From assembly GCA_003567805.1 (NCBI GenBank), contig PWYP01000143.1, forward strand, positions 1-64,000: 64,000 nt of DNA, read 5' to 3'. This stretch comes from PVC group bacterium. Lineage in GTDB: Bacteria > Verrucomicrobiota > Kiritimatiellia > UBA8416. A program made the translations under genes and the position numbers. The notes beneath the pieces were generated by a model. That model saw nothing but the letters and a program-made list of their open reading frames with translations. It had not been told where the DNA came from and did no database searches. Position 1 is the first letter of the stretch. Each line of letters opens with the position of its first letter. Of this stretch, positions 16,586 to 25,773 are shown piece after piece.

Positions 16586-17806
16586 ATGTTGCCTTTTTCG
16601 TTGTTTTTAGCGCTCAAATATTTGAAGCCTAAGCGATCGTTTCTATCTGTAGTAACGATATTTTCTGTGCTTGGTGTTTTGCTAGGGGTTGCGATTCTGG
16701 TGATCGTGCTTTCGGTGATGACGGGCTTTGACAATATGTGGCGGGAGAAGATCCTGAGCTTTAAGCCTCATTTAACTGTGACCGGGCGATATGGTATTAT
16801 TGAGGATGTTGAAGGATTAAGCCAAACGGTTGAGGGCGTCCCTGGTGTTACGGGGGTGGCAGGTAGCGTAGAGACACGTGTGATGTTACAGGCGCATGAC
16901 CGAGTCGCTGCCCCTATTTTATTGGGATTGGATCCTGCGCGCGCTGCTGATGTAAGTCGCATTCCTGAGCATATGCGACAACCGTTTCATATTGATGGCG
17001 ATTACCTTGTTGTTGGCATGGACTTGGCGATACGGCTTGGACTTCGTGTTGGAGACACAGTGCTGGTGCATTCGCCCCGGAGTGTGATGTCACGCGAAGA
17101 GTTGCATTTACCTGAGGAACTTGAAGTGTCTGGAGTCTTTGATCTGGGCATGCGCGATTTTGATTCCGGTTTTGTGTTGGCCGACATCGGAGTGGCTCGA
17201 GATTTGGTTGGAGTGGATCGTGGGGCGTTCTCCTTGTATGTCATGACGGAAGACCCTTTTCGTTTCAGGGAAATGACCGAGCGGGTCATGGCGGTCATTG
17301 GTCCGGATTATCATGTTGAGTCTTGGCAAGAGACGGATCGTTTGCTTTTTGATGCCCTTGCGCATGAAAAGACGGTGATGTTTGTTTTGCTGGCATTTAT
17401 CACGATTGTGGCAATTTTTTGTGTTACCGTGACGCTCATCGTAATCGTTGTGCAGAAAACCCCGGAAATTGGTTTGTTTAAGGCCCTTGGTGTTCCGACG
17501 TGGAAGATATTGTTGGGGTTTCTTGTGCATGGTTGGTTGCAGTGTTTGGTGGGGACGTTAGCGGGCATTGGTACCGGATTACTGGTACTTAACAATTTAA
17601 ACAAGATTGTGGATTTTCTTGCCTCCATGGAAATTACGGTGTTTCCAAAAGAAATTTATGGTTTGGCAGAGTTGCCGTGGGAAATTAGTGCTAGCGACCT
17701 TTGGCAGGTGGGGGCACTGGTCATGGCCGCTTGTACCGTAACGTGTATGATTCCCGTATTGCGGGCGGCGGTGTTGCAGCCTGTGGAGGCATTTCGGGCG
17801 GAGTAG
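16586..17806 (+). CDS. LolC/LolE-type permease of the lipoprotein-releasing system
   Basis: A 406-aa inner-membrane protein with one N-terminal helix (about 20-46), a large periplasmic MacB-like domain (about 50-265) and three C-terminal helices of the FtsX domain (about 272-300, 318-345, 370-395). The N-terminus F-L-A-L-K-Y-L-K-P-K-R-S-F-L-S and the loop E-I-G-L-F-K-A-L-G-V are typical of LolC/E. With the lolD gene downstream it would extract outer-membrane lipoproteins and hand them to LolA. Only one permease gene is present, so it may work as a homodimer (the LolF situation) or with a partner elsewhere. Confidence 0.88.
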   Translation: MLPFSLFLALKYLKPKRSFLSVVTIFSVLGVLLGVAILVIVLSVMTGFDNMWREKILSFKPHLTVTGRYGIIEDVEGLSQTVEGVPGVTGVAGSVETRVMLQAHDRVAAPILLGLDPARAADVSRIPEHMRQPFHIDGDYLVVGMDLAIRLGLRVGDTVLVHSPRSVMSREELHLPEELEVSGVFDLGMRDFDSGFVLADIGVARDLVGVDRGAFSLYVMTEDPFRFREMTERVMAVIGPDYHVESWQETDRLLFDALAHEKTVMFVLLAFITIVAIFCVTVTLIVIVVQKTPEIGLFKALGVPTWKILLGFLVHGWLQCLVGTLAGIGTGLLVLNNLNKIVDFLASMEITVFPKEIYGLAELPWEISASDLWQVGALVMAACTVTCMIPVLRAAVLQPVEAFRAE

Positions 17807-17814
17807 GGGGGGGG

Positions 17815-17893
17815 GAGACGTGAGACGTGGAGTGTGAAACGTGAGACGTATGACGTGGGATGTGGATTGTGCACCGCAGCTGGTGGGCTTTGG
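17815..17893 (+). repeat. Intergenic repeat of ACGTGAGACGTGG-type words, copy 2
   Basis: Starting 9 bp after the lolC stop, the words GAGACGTG, GTGAAACG and GACGTGG repeat with small changes. Bases 17847-17893 align with 14907-14951 (GTATGACGTGGG then GTGGA.TGTG and AGCTGGTG.GCT). A shorter run (GTGGGAACGTGGAACGTAG) lies inside the end of lolD at 18652-18670. No coding or structural role is evident. Confidence 0.65.
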
Positions 17894-17978
17894 TGTATAT
17901 GGACAGAGTGCGCCAACGGATAGTCTCTTCTGGTTGAAATGATGGAAGATTCTGGACTTCATGTGTTTAGAGGGAAAA

Positions 17979-18677
17979 ATGTTGATTGAGGCGAATCGTA
18001 TATATAAGCAGTATCGGATGCGGGGACATGTGATTCCTGTGTTGCAGGGATTGGATTGTGTCGTATCTGCTGGAGAAAGCTTGGCTATTACAGGGAAAAG
18101 TGGAGCTGGGAAGAGTACGCTTTTGCATATTCTGGGAGGACTGGACCGTCCTGACAAGCAGAGTGGACCTGTGCGTATCGGAGGCGAAACGGTATATAAT
18201 ATTTCGGCTGCCAAACGGACAAGACTACGTGCGCGTAAAATTGGTTTTATTTTTCAATCGTATCACCTTTTGCCTGAGTTGGATGTTCTCGATAACGTAA
18301 TGCTTCCTGCAAGGGCACTTGCGACAGGACGCAAGGTTATGCGTGACCGTGCCATGGAGCTTTTGAAAGCGGTTGGGATGGGGAAGCGGGCAGGTCATAC
18401 ACCGCTCGAATTATCAGGCGGTGAGCAACAGCGCGTTGCGATTGCAAGGGCGCTCATGAATGACCCCAATGTCATTCTCGCCGATGAACCTACGGGAAAT
18501 CTGGACGAAGAGACGGGGGGGCAAGTGTTAGATCTTCTGTTTGGTCTCGTGCGTAAGCATGCTTACGCATTACTTATGGTTACGCATAATGACCAGGTTG
18601 CCGCCATTTGTGACCGTCACTTGCATTTAGAGCATGGGGTGCTGGGAGAGAGTGGGAACGTGGAACGTAGAGCGTAA
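17979..18677 (+). CDS. lolD: LolD-type ABC ATPase
   Basis: A 232-residue ATPase with Walker [11 protein letters not shown]-loop F-Q-S-Y-H-L-L-P, signature L-S-G-G-E-Q-Q-R-V and Walker [12 protein letters not shown], then the H-loop M-V-T-H-N. F-Q-S-Y-H-L-L and the preceding permease mark it as LolD, which powers lipoprotein release. The start ATG 17979 follows AGAGGG; an upstream in-frame ATG (17961) is less well placed. The C-terminal residues E-S-G-N-V-E-R-R-A are encoded by a stretch of the intergenic ACGTGGAACGT-type repeat, so the true end of the ancestral protein was probably shorter. Confidence 0.9.
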   Translation: MLIEANRIYKQYRMRGHVIPVLQGLDCVVSAGESLAITGKSGAGKSTLLHILGGLDRPDKQSGPVRIGGETVYNISAAKRTRLRARKIGFIFQSYHLLPELDVLDNVMLPARALATGRKVMRDRAMELLKAVGMGKRAGHTPLELSGGEQQRVAIARALMNDPNVILADEPTGNLDEETGGQVLDLLFGLVRKHAYALLMVTHNDQVAAICDRHLHLEHGVLGESGNVERRA

Positions 18678-18712
18678 AAAGTGAACTACCTTGCGGCCGG
18701 AGCGTTGGGAGG

Positions 18713-18786
18713 CAGCAGGTTTCGGGATCAGCCTTCGTCCCGACTCCCATAGGGGCACGGGACTACGGCTGACAAGAAACCTGCTG
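18713..18786. repeat. 74-bp long palindrome with REP-like core after lolD
   Basis: The outer arms CAGCAGGTTTC (18713-18723) and GAAACCTGCTG (18776-18786) are perfect. Inside them TCAGCC/GGCTGA (18728-18733 / 18767-18772) and GTCCCG/CGGGAC (18737-18742 / 18758-18763) also pair, giving a nested cruciform. The core resembles 16482-16504. I read it as a REP-type element or a degraded mobile unit; it sits just before a separate terminator. Confidence 0.65.
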
Positions 18787-18793
18787 TAATAAT

Positions 18794-18828
18794 AAAAAAG
18801 GGGAAGCATTGCTGCTTCCCCTTTTTAG
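18794..18828. terminator. Bidirectional terminator between lolD and pnp
   Basis: AAAAAGGGGAAGCA and TGCTTCCCCTTTTT form a perfect stem around TTGC, with A runs on one side and T runs on the other, so it works in both directions for the converging lolD (+) and pnp (-) transcripts. Confidence 0.9.
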
Positions 18829-18845
18829 GTGCTTTGCTATTCTTT

Positions 18846-20951
18846 TTATGCGTTGGCTTCGCGGTCGAGATCTTCCATGGCTGCCCGACGGCTCAGTTTT
18901 ACGCGGCCACGATCATCGATACCGATGCATTTGACTTTCATGACATCGCCAACTTTGCAGATGTCTTCCACGCTGTTTACACGGAAGTCTGCCAGCTCGC
19001 TGATATGCACGAGTCCATCACGCCCCGGGAGGATTTCTACAAATGCACCAAAGTCTTTAACTCCGGTAACGCGCCCTTCGTAGATTTCGCCTTCTTCGGG
19101 CTCCATTGTAATGGCCTTCACTTCTGCAATGGCTTTATCCATCGCTTCTCCATTGCTTGCATAGATGCTGACGGTTCCGTCTTCGGAAATATCAATCTGT
19201 GCACCGGAACGTTCCGTGATGCCGCGTATGTTTTTGCCGCCTGGTCCAATCAATTCACCGATTTTTTCCGGATCGATCTGAATGGATTCGATGCGCGGTG
19301 CATAGGTGGACATGGTTTCGCGCGGGGCAGGAAGTACGGATTCCATGTAGTCGAGAATCTGACCGCGGGCTTTTTTCGCCATATCGAACGCGCCTTCCAC
19401 GAGTTCCCAGGTCAATCCCGGGATCTTAAGGTCAACTTGGAAGCCCGTGATGCCTTGGCGTGTGCCAGCAACTTTGAAGTCCATGTCACCGCAATGATCC
19501 TCGGTCCCTAAAATATCAATAACCAATTCGGCTTTTTCCTTATCCGAGAAGAGGCCGACGGAGATCCCTGCTACTGGAGCAGTGATCGGAATGCCGGCAT
19601 CCATCATGGCTAAGGTGCCAACACAGATACTTGCCATGGAGGATGATCCGTTTGACCCCATGATGTCGGAAACGAGACGCACGGTGTAGGGGTAGTCTAC
19701 AGGCATCACTTCGCGAAGCGAGCGTTCTGCAAGAGCACCATGGCCAATTTCGCGGCGCCCTGTGCTGCCGAGACGACCACATTCGCCTACGCTGTAGGGC
19801 GGGAAGTTATAATGCAGCATGAAGCTTTTGTTTTTTTCGCCGCCTGTGATGGCATCCATGGTCTGCTTATCAGACTTGGTGCCGAGTGTTACGGTGCCAA
19901 GAGCCTGGGTTTCGCCACGGTTAAAGACAGCGGATCCGTGTGTGCGTGGTAACGCGCCAACCTGCGCACTCAAAGGACGGAGTTCATCAAAGGCACGACC
20001 ATCGACGCGTATGCCGTGGTCTAGTACGTTCCTGCGAACAATTTCGATTTCGAGTTGATCAAACATCGAGCGAAATTCCTCGTCGGTCATCTCGGGGAAT
20101 TGTGCGAGCATTTTTTCTTTGAGGGCATCGCGGACTTCATTCACTTTGCCATGGCGCTCCAATTTGCCAGCAATCTGGAGTGCCGCAGAGAGTTCATCCC
20201 CACTAGCAGCGCGGGCTGCGTCAAGTAATGTTGTTTCGGGCGTAAACGGCTCAATGACTTTCTCGGGTAACCCAAGTGCCTTACGGAGTTCGAGCTGCAG
20301 ATCGCAAAGCTTCACACAGGCGTCATGTGCAAATTTCATGGCAGCCACCAGATCGGCTTCGGCGATTTCTTTGCCGCTGCCTTCGATCATAAGAGGTAAG
20401 TCACGGGTAGATGCGTAGACGAGATCTAGATCGCTTTCCGTGCGTTGCTGATGCGTTGGGTTCAGAACAAACTCTCCGTTGATACGGCCGACGCGCACAC
20501 CTGCAATCGGTCCCATGAAAGGAATTTCAGAGATCATGAGTGCGGCGCTGGAGACGGTTATGTTGTGCACATCGGAGTCATGAATGCCGTCTGCGGACAG
20601 CAGCATGTTGTTAATTTGCACGTCATTGAAATAGTTCGCAGGGAACAATGGGCGAATGGGACGGTCCGTGAAGCGTGCTGTGAGGATTTCTCCTTCGCTC
20701 GGGCGTGCTTCACGCTTGAAAAATCCGCCTGGAAACCGTCCCGCGGCATAGAATTTTTCACGATATTCTACCTGAAGGGGAAAGAAGTCGATGCCTTCCC
20801 GTGGTTTGTCCGTACAGGTTACAGCGGAGAATAATACGGTTTCCCCGATGGAGATCGAGCAGGATCCTGCAGCTTGTTGGGCTAACAGTCCGGCCTCGAG
20901 TTTGATTTCGTTTTCGCCAACCATGGCGGCTACGGATGTTGCATTTTGCAT
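18846..20951 (-). CDS. pnp: Polyribonucleotide nucleotidyltransferase
   Basis: PNPase (701 aa) degrades RNA 3' to 5' by phosphorolysis. It has two RNase PH-like domains (about 10-140 and 315-550), with F-F-K-R-E-A-R-P-S in the first and S-N-G-S-S-S-M-A-S in the second, then a KH domain ([10 protein letters not shown]) and an S1 domain ([15 protein letters not shown]). Length is usual for the family. It lies downstream of rpsO, the conserved pairing, across a 152-bp structured spacer that is the likely site of RNase III cleavage and autoregulation by analogy with E. coli. Confidence 0.97.
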   Translation of the reverse strand: MQNATSVAAMVGENEIKLEAGLLAQQAAGSCSISIGETVLFSAVTCTDKPREGIDFFPLQVEYREKFYAAGRFPGGFFKREARPSEGEILTARFTDRPIRPLFPANYFNDVQINNMLLSADGIHDSDVHNITVSSAALMISEIPFMGPIAGVRVGRINGEFVLNPTHQQRTESDLDLVYASTRDLPLMIEGSGKEIAEADLVAAMKFAHDACVKLCDLQLELRKALGLPEKVIEPFTPETTLLDAARAASGDELSAALQIAGKLERHGKVNEVRDALKEKMLAQFPEMTDEEFRSMFDQLEIEIVRRNVLDHGIRVDGRAFDELRPLSAQVGALPRTHGSAVFNRGETQALGTVTLGTKSDKQTMDAITGGEKNKSFMLHYNFPPYSVGECGRLGSTGRREIGHGALAERSLREVMPVDYPYTVRLVSDIMGSNGSSSMASICVGTLAMMDAGIPITAPVAGISVGLFSDKEKAELVIDILGTEDHCGDMDFKVAGTRQGITGFQVDLKIPGLTWELVEGAFDMAKKARGQILDYMESVLPAPRETMSTYAPRIESIQIDPEKIGELIGPGGKNIRGITERSGAQIDISEDGTVSIYASNGEAMDKAIAEVKAITMEPEEGEIYEGRVTGVKDFGAFVEILPGRDGLVHISELADFRVNSVEDICKVGDVMKVKCIGIDDRGRVKLSRRAAMEDLDREANA

Positions 20952-21021
20952 TTTGCTTTCCTTCTTTGAATAGCCGCCGGAGAATCTTTGCTTTTTTTGA
21001 TCCGGAGGCCGTTATGTGTGT

Positions 21022-21089
21022 AATCCTGCCTGCATGGTATTTATATGCAATCTGCCGCCCAACATAGATTGGTGCGGCAGGGCAGGATT
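21022..21089 (-). promoter_or_regulatory. Branched hairpin in the rpsO-pnp spacer
   Basis: AATCCTGCC (21022-21030) pairs with GGCAGGATT (21081-21089). Inside, TGCA...TGCA (21031-21034 / 21046-21049) and CTGCCGC/GCGGCAG (21052-21058 / 21074-21080) give two inner hairpins. In E. coli a double hairpin at this place is cut by RNase III and used for PNPase autocontrol. The structure is seen; the function is inferred from that parallel. No T run follows, so it is not a simple terminator. Confidence 0.55.
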
Positions 21090-21103
21090 GGCTTGTTTCC
21101 GGA

Positions 21104-21367
21104 TTAGCGGCGTATACCTAGATCCTTGATAAGGCTCTGGTAACGGTCTACGTCCGTTTCCTTGAGATAATCCAGCAGGCGCCGACGGGCACTAACCATT
21201 TTGATTAGGCCATGGCGGGAACTGTGGTCTTTTTTGTTAACCTTTAGATGCTCGGTTAACTTTTGAATTCGACTGGTGAGTACCGCAATTTGTACATCGG
21301 ATGATCCGGTATCCCGTTCATGCCGCTGATACTTTCCCTGAATACTTGCTTTGTCAATCTGACTCAT
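21104..21367 (-). CDS. rpsO: Ribosomal protein S15
   Basis: An 87-residue S15, a primary 16S rRNA-binding protein of the 30S platform. Recognisable segments are [29 protein letters not shown] and R-R-L-L-D-Y-L. Length is slightly under the usual 89. First gene of the rpsO-pnp unit, with a promoter-like site about 63 bp upstream. Confidence 0.98.
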   Translation of the reverse strand: MSQIDKASIQGKYQRHERDTGSSDVQIAVLTSRIQKLTEHLKVNKKDHSSRHGLIKMVSARRRLLDYLKETDVDRYQSLIKDLGIRR

Positions 21368-21429
21368 ATCCTACGTTATCCTCTTCTCGGGCTTCTCTAA
21401 ACTAACTTCCCTTACTTATGTGGGTGGGG

Positions 21430-21458
21430 AATATAGACCTCACACTTGCATGTGTAAA
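21430..21458 (-). promoter_or_regulatory. Sigma-70-type promoter of rpsO-pnp
   Basis: On the minus strand TTTACA (complement of 21453-21458), 17 nt, then TATATT (complement of 21430-21435). Both hexamers match consensus at five of six positions. A 9-bp inverted repeat GATTTTTTC/GAAAAAATC (21463-21471 / 21482-21490) lies immediately upstream and could be an operator or an AT-rich upstream element. Confidence 0.55.
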
Positions 21459-21562
21459 GCAGGATTTTTTCTTGCAAGCAGGAAAAAATCGCATTTACCC
21501 TGCCATATCGGAAGATGTTATCACTCATACAGCAAATCAAGCCAACAAATGGTGTCATAAAT

Positions 21563-23251
21563 ATGGATACATTATCGAACGAGAAAGCCGAGCAAATGAT
21601 CCGCTCTCTGGGGTTGTTGATTAGCAATGCGCAGGTATATGGGGCACAACATGGCGTAACCCAGAATGCTGCTAACGCTTGCTACGCGCAGTTGGAGGCG
21701 GTTTGGCCCTCTGGGGATGTTACGATTCTATTATCTGATGATTCTCTTACCATTAATGGTGTGGCAATTGAGCAGAAGAATCCTTTGGTCAAAGGGTTCG
21801 TGGCGCATATGGAGAAATTGGATCTTTCCAATTTTACACTCAGGGCAGAAATGACGCGTGCGCAATTCTCCGCTTTTCAAGAGATTATACTGGCTCCTGT
21901 TGCGGACTTGCAGGCATTAGGTGGGGTCGTCGGCGCCATTGCGGCAGTGGGGTTGTCGGATGTGATTACGACGCGCAAGATCTCTTATGTTGAAGTAGAC
22001 GAAGATGAAATGGTGGTGGAGAAAGGGACGGTCGTTTCGCAGGAATCTGACGATGCGCAGAAGCAAAAATCAGAACAAGTTTCTCAGTATTTAGTGGGGC
22101 GTGGTAGTGCCGATGATTCTGAGGCATCTGCGAGTGTTCGTGCATTGGCTGAAAATACGGAAGATTTGACGGAAGCCATCGTCGAGACCGCGACCAGCAA
22201 GGGAGAAGAAGGGGGTGATGGTTTTGCCAAGGAAATTGTAGCCATTTTGCAGCGTGTTTATTTGGCTCTTACCTCTTCTCCAACGTTTCATACCCAGAAG
22301 ACGAAGAAGCAAATTCACAAGACGTTATCGCAAGTGGAGAAGGCATTGCATGAGAAATTACTGCAGGCCCACCTTGCGGATGAAAGTGCGTTTCAGTCGA
22401 TTCATGAGGTCATTGAAACGATGGAGGATGAACTTACGATTGACGCTTTGTCTCAAGAGTATGTGAAGCGTCGTGGTGCCATTAGCAGTAGTGAAAAACG
22501 TATTTTACGCTTCATGAAGAACAAAACCGTTGAAATGATCGAGGAGTCAGATCTCAAGTCGCGGCTGATCGAAGGGGGGTTGGCTCCGGAAGATTGGCAC
22601 GATCTCATGGTCAAGAGCGGCGCGCTTGAAGCGAATGCGTCACCTGAATCCACGCGTGGTTTTCGGTCTGCTGGGGACGGGGGGCTCGGTGGTGCAGATG
22701 AATCGATTCTGAATTTACAGGAACTCATTCATAAGCTCGAGAACGATGTTGGCTTGGGGCACGGTGTTACTGGTGAAGGGAAAATAGAGGTTGGTCGGGA
22801 TGCTGCATCTACAGAGGGGCAATGCGCCGTTATGCTGCGTATTCCGGAGGAGGTGCTGAAACAAGATGTGGAGGCGGTACAGCATCAAGTGAATCGCATC
22901 ATTCTGCATGCGGAGAAGAGAATCGAACAACTAGTGCGCGAAGTTGAAGGTGACGCTGCAGATAAAACAGACCGAAGTGATACCCCGAGGATTTCACAAC
23001 AGCGGCTCTTCGAGATTCTTGCTGAGCTGGGGCAGGAATTGTGTCAACCGCTTTCCGTGATCAATTGCTCTGTCGATACATTGATGTCCGGCATGATAGG
23101 GGAAATCAGCGATGTGCAGCGCAAAATGTTGGAACTATCTTCTGAAAGTACGAATAAGATGAAAGTTCTGGTGGACAAATTGATTGCGATTGCTGGTGTT
23201 CCGGAGGGACGCAATGTCGACAAAGCGATTCAATCGTCCTTGACGCAGTGA
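21563..23251 (+). CDS. Unrecognised cytoplasmic protein with a His-less HisKA-like C-terminal domain
   Basis: About 562 aa, acidic, with no signal or membrane segment. The N-terminal 130 residues form an alpha/beta domain starting M-D-T-L-S-N-E-K-A-E, with S-N-A-Q-V-Y-G-A-Q-H. The centre is helical and charged, with long predicted coiled coils (about 230-290 and 400-460). The last 87 residues contain E-L-G-Q-E-L-C-Q-P-L-S-V-I, which resembles the histidine-kinase dimerisation helix (H-E-x-x-x-P-L) with Gln in place of His, followed by a second helix; no ATPase domain follows. It may be a scaffold or phosphotransfer decoy. The start is uncertain: ATG 21563 gives the natural-looking N-terminus, ATG 21515 adds 16 residues, and neither has a clear ribosome binding site. 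Function unknown. Confidence 0.65.
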   Translation: MDTLSNEKAEQMIRSLGLLISNAQVYGAQHGVTQNAANACYAQLEAVWPSGDVTILLSDDSLTINGVAIEQKNPLVKGFVAHMEKLDLSNFTLRAEMTRAQFSAFQEIILAPVADLQALGGVVGAIAAVGLSDVITTRKISYVEVDEDEMVVEKGTVVSQESDDAQKQKSEQVSQYLVGRGSADDSEASASVRALAENTEDLTEAIVETATSKGEEGGDGFAKEIVAILQRVYLALTSSPTFHTQKTKKQIHKTLSQVEKALHEKLLQAHLADESAFQSIHEVIETMEDELTIDALSQEYVKRRGAISSSEKRILRFMKNKTVEMIEESDLKSRLIEGGLAPEDWHDLMVKSGALEANASPESTRGFRSAGDGGLGGADESILNLQELIHKLENDVGLGHGVTGEGKIEVGRDAASTEGQCAVMLRIPEEVLKQDVEAVQHQVNRIILHAEKRIEQLVREVEGDAADKTDRSDTPRISQQRLFEILAELGQELCQPLSVINCSVDTLMSGMIGEISDVQRKMLELSSESTNKMKVLVDKLIAIAGVPEGRNVDKAIQSSLTQ

Positions 23252-23360
23252 CGCGGCAGTGTGGCACGTGCCCCGATTTGCTCTCTGTTTTTCGCGTACG
23301 TAGACCGAAAACAGACATTTTACCGTTCGCATAGATGGCAACGGTGGGAGGATCATAAAA

Positions 23361-23395
23361 AAAGCCGGATTGCTTTATTGGAGCAATCCGGCTTT
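23361..23395. terminator. Bidirectional terminator before fucI
   Basis: AAAGCCGGATTGCT (23361-23374) and AGCAATCCGGCTTT (23382-23395) form a perfect 14-bp stem with loop TTATTGG; A residues precede it. It separates the converging gene at 21563-23251 (+) and fucI (-). Confidence 0.88.
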
Positions 23396-23411
23396 ATGGG
23401 GCTTGGGTTGA

Positions 23412-25205
23412 TTACCCGTATAGCGGTCCGTATGCTGAACAGGCGCGGAAGTCGGCGCCTTCCAAATCGGCAGTGCCGAAAGATGCCCATGCGCTTGGAC
23501 GGAAGATTTTATCTTCCGGTACATTATGCATGAATACGGGGATTCGCAGTAGTGCCGCCAATGAAATCAAGTCTGCTCCGATATGGCCATAACAGAACGC
23601 ACCGTGATTAGCACCCCAGTTTGCCATTACAGAATAGACGTCACGGAATGCACCTTCGCCGGTTGTTCGTGGTACAAACCATGTGGTGGGCCATGTGTTG
23701 TTGGTACGATCATCGAGCGTTTTGTGTACCTTTTCCGGTAGTTCGACGGTAACACCTTCGGCAATCTGCAGCACAGGGCCTAAACCTTTCACGAGGTTGA
23801 TTCGGCTCATGGTGACTGGCATACCAGCCTTGGTTGTGAACTTGCTCGACCAGCCGCCGCCGGGGAAGTACTCGGTGATGGATGGGTGCCATGTAGTGGC
23901 ATCCAGACACGCTTTGGCTTCTTTGCGGGTTATCTCCCAGAAAGGCTTCATGGCTGGCTTGCCGTTGATAGACTGCTGTCCGCTTCCATCCAGTGACGCA
24001 GAGCCTGAGTTGATCAAATGGATGATGCCGTCTGCGGCATCGCCGTCGACTGCGTGTCCCGTAACGCGTTTGATGGCTTCCGGACTCCAGTAGGTGCGAA
24101 CATCCGCAAATACTTGCGCTGTGTTCGTGAGCAAGTATGAGAGCAGCATGGGCACGCCGTTCAATGCATCATTTTCGGTCGCGACGAGGCGTGGCATACG
24201 AATTCCGTTCCAGTCGAATGAGCTGTTGGAAATGGCTTCAAGGAAGTCGCCATTTGCGTAGGTGTCTGTCCAGTGGCGTTGGCCTTGGAACCCGCTAAGT
24301 ATGGCGTTGTGACCACGAGATTCTTCGATTCTGCCCATTTTTTCGAGTACGGGATTTCCATACATGAGGTCGCGCGTGATCATGGCCATTTTGACAGACT
24401 GCTCCCATTCGCTATTAAGCTGTTTGCGTGAGCGCTTGGTTTCTTTGGTGTTGGCGTCAAAGCCTTCTTTGCAGTTTTCCTTCACCCAGGCCATTGCCTG
24501 TTTGTATTCTTCTTGATCGTAGATGCCGTCGCGTATACGGCGGGCAAATTCGGTTAGGTCGATGGCTTCGACACGCATACCGAGATACGATTCAAAGAAA
24601 GACTGATCCACAATGGAACCCGCGATTCCCATGGAACAACCGCCCATGGAAAGGTATGCTTTCCCGCGCATTGTGGCTAAAGCCAAGCCAGCCTTTGTAA
24701 AACGCAGGATTTTTTCCGCTACGTCTGCTGGTATGTTTTTGTCGCAGCCATCCTGTACATCACGCCCATAGATACCGAACGCGGGTAATCCTTTCTGGGT
24801 GTGTCCGGCGAGAACGGCTGCCAGATAGACAGCGCCGGGACGTTCGGTTCCATTAAATCCCCAGACGGCTTTGGGGCGGAGGGGGTCCATATCCATGGTC
24901 TCCGAGCCGTAGCACCAGCAGGGGGTAACGGTGAGAGAGACACCAACATTTTCACGATCAAATTTTTCGGCACAAGCGGCGGACTCGGCTACTCCTCCAA
25001 TACAGGTGTCGGCAATGACGCATTCGACGGGTTTGCCATTAGGATATTTTAGCGAGCTGGTGATGAGTGCAGCGGCACGTTTGGCCATGTCCATGACTTG
25101 ACCTTCGAGCGATTCCCGCACACCGCCGTAGCGACCATCGATTGTCGGACGAATTCCCACTTTAGGTAAGGTTGTAATCCAGGTTGGTGCTTTCTTTTTG
25201 GGCAT
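23412..25205 (-). CDS. fucI: L-fucose isomerase
   Basis: A 597-residue ketol isomerase that converts L-fucose to L-fuculose, the entry step of fucose breakdown; length is close to E. coli FucI (591). Recognisable segments include [31 protein letters not shown] and [11 protein letters not shown], which holds metal-site acidic residues, and N-W-G-A-N-H-G-A-F with the family His. The start at 25205 (M-P-K-K-K-A) has AGGAG 8 nt upstream; the ATG 6 bp earlier is too close to it. It stands alone: no fuculokinase or aldolase is near. It suggests use of fucose-containing glycans. Confidence 0.93.
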   Translation of the reverse strand: MPKKKAPTWITTLPKVGIRPTIDGRYGGVRESLEGQVMDMAKRAAALITSSLKYPNGKPVECVIADTCIGGVAESAACAEKFDRENVGVSLTVTPCWCYGSETMDMDPLRPKAVWGFNGTERPGAVYLAAVLAGHTQKGLPAFGIYGRDVQDGCDKNIPADVAEKILRFTKAGLALATMRGKAYLSMGGCSMGIAGSIVDQSFFESYLGMRVEAIDLTEFARRIRDGIYDQEEYKQAMAWVKENCKEGFDANTKETKRSRKQLNSEWEQSVKMAMITRDLMYGNPVLEKMGRIEESRGHNAILSGFQGQRHWTDTYANGDFLEAISNSSFDWNGIRMPRLVATENDALNGVPMLLSYLLTNTAQVFADVRTYWSPEAIKRVTGHAVDGDAADGIIHLINSGSASLDGSGQQSINGKPAMKPFWEITRKEAKACLDATTWHPSITEYFPGGGWSSKFTTKAGMPVTMSRINLVKGLGPVLQIAEGVTVELPEKVHKTLDDRTNNTWPTTWFVPRTTGEGAFRDVYSVMANWGANHGAFCYGHIGADLISLAALLRIPVFMHNVPEDKIFRPSAWASFGTADLEGADFRACSAYGPLYG

Positions 25206-25515
25206 GATCATTGCTCCTGTTTTGTTTTCGGTGTGTTGCTACATATTATTTAGGGAAAGTCGTTATTACGATGACTTGCATCTTTCACACAATAACGAAC
25301 GCAATGTATTATAGTAGCTTGATTACAGATGTCGACAAGGTTTCGAGTCTGCATTTTTACATGCAGAATGCTATGAAGTGCAAAGTACATTGCAAGCCAG
25401 GTTTTACGTGAGGATGGGACTTTAAGGCTTGCGCTTTTGTGTAATGTTATGCCAGCATGAAGAGCATGTTATGCACATCTTGGTGCATGCGTGGTTTCAT
25501 TTTTTTTAGTATAAT
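25206..25515. other. Divergent AT-rich intergenic region between fucI and the FMN riboswitch
   Basis: This 310-bp stretch should contain promoters for fucI (-) and the rib operon (+). It has no convincing open frame. An inverted repeat ATGCAC-ATCTTG-GTGCAT lies at 25471-25488. TATAAT occurs at 25510-25515, but it is so close to the riboswitch P1 (25516) that transcription would begin inside P1, so it is doubtful as the rib promoter. I see no clear -35/-10 pair for fucI. Confidence 0.4.
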
Positions 25516-25669
25516 GTATCTTCGGGACAGGGTGATGCCAGTAAATTGCTGGCGATTCCCGACCGGCGGTTATAGTCCGCGACTCTAGTGTAGACTGGAT
25601 TGAGACGGTGGAATTCCGTTGCCGACAGTAAGAAGCGTCAGGTCTTCGAGTCTGGATGGGAGGGGATGC
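25516..25669 (+). ncRNA. FMN riboswitch (RFN element)
   Basis: The conserved RFN blocks appear in order: CTTCGGGACAGGGTGA (25520-25535), ATTCCCGACCGGCGGT (25555-25570), AGTCCGCGA, GGTGGAATTCCG (25607-25618), GCCGACAGT and GTCTGGATGGGAG (25650-25662). P1 can form between GTATCTTC (25516-25523) and GGGGATGC (25662-25669) with a few G-U pairs. The P2 hairpin is longer than minimal (TGCCAGTAAATTGCTGGC) and there is an extra GAAGCGTCAGGTCTTC hairpin. It senses FMN and controls the rib genes that follow. Confidence 0.95.
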
Positions 25670-25672
25670 AGC

Positions 25673-25768
25673 GTTAACGCAAAGGCCGGAAACGGCATTT
25701 GTGCGTTACCGTGTTTTGTCTCTCTCATCGCATCCCCCTCGTCCGAAGTTTGTTTTCATACAGGAGGG
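25673..25768 (+). promoter_or_regulatory. Expression platform of the FMN riboswitch
   Basis: A hairpin (25673-25687 with 25694-25709) follows the aptamer. GCATCCCC at 25730-25737 is perfectly complementary to GGGGATGC (25662-25669), the 3' strand of P1, and pairs better than P1 itself. The adjoining CCCTC (25736-25740) can instead pair with GAGGG (25764-25768) of the ribBA ribosome binding site. The two pairings exclude each other, which suggests translational control: FMN holds P1, freeing CCCTC to mask the site. The pairings are seen; the mechanism is inferred. A terminator role for the first hairpin (followed by GTGTTTTGTCT) is the alternative. Confidence 0.6.
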
Positions 25769-25773
25769 TATGC

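Noticed and set aside
18834..19511. Plus-strand open frame opposite the end of pnp
   Set aside because: Antisense shadow of a highly conserved gene, with no ribosome binding site and no recognisable domain.
25510..25515. TATAAT as the -10 of the rib operon
   Set aside because: Transcription would start inside P1 of the riboswitch and no good -35 stands at 16-18 nt, so it is likely a chance AT-rich match.
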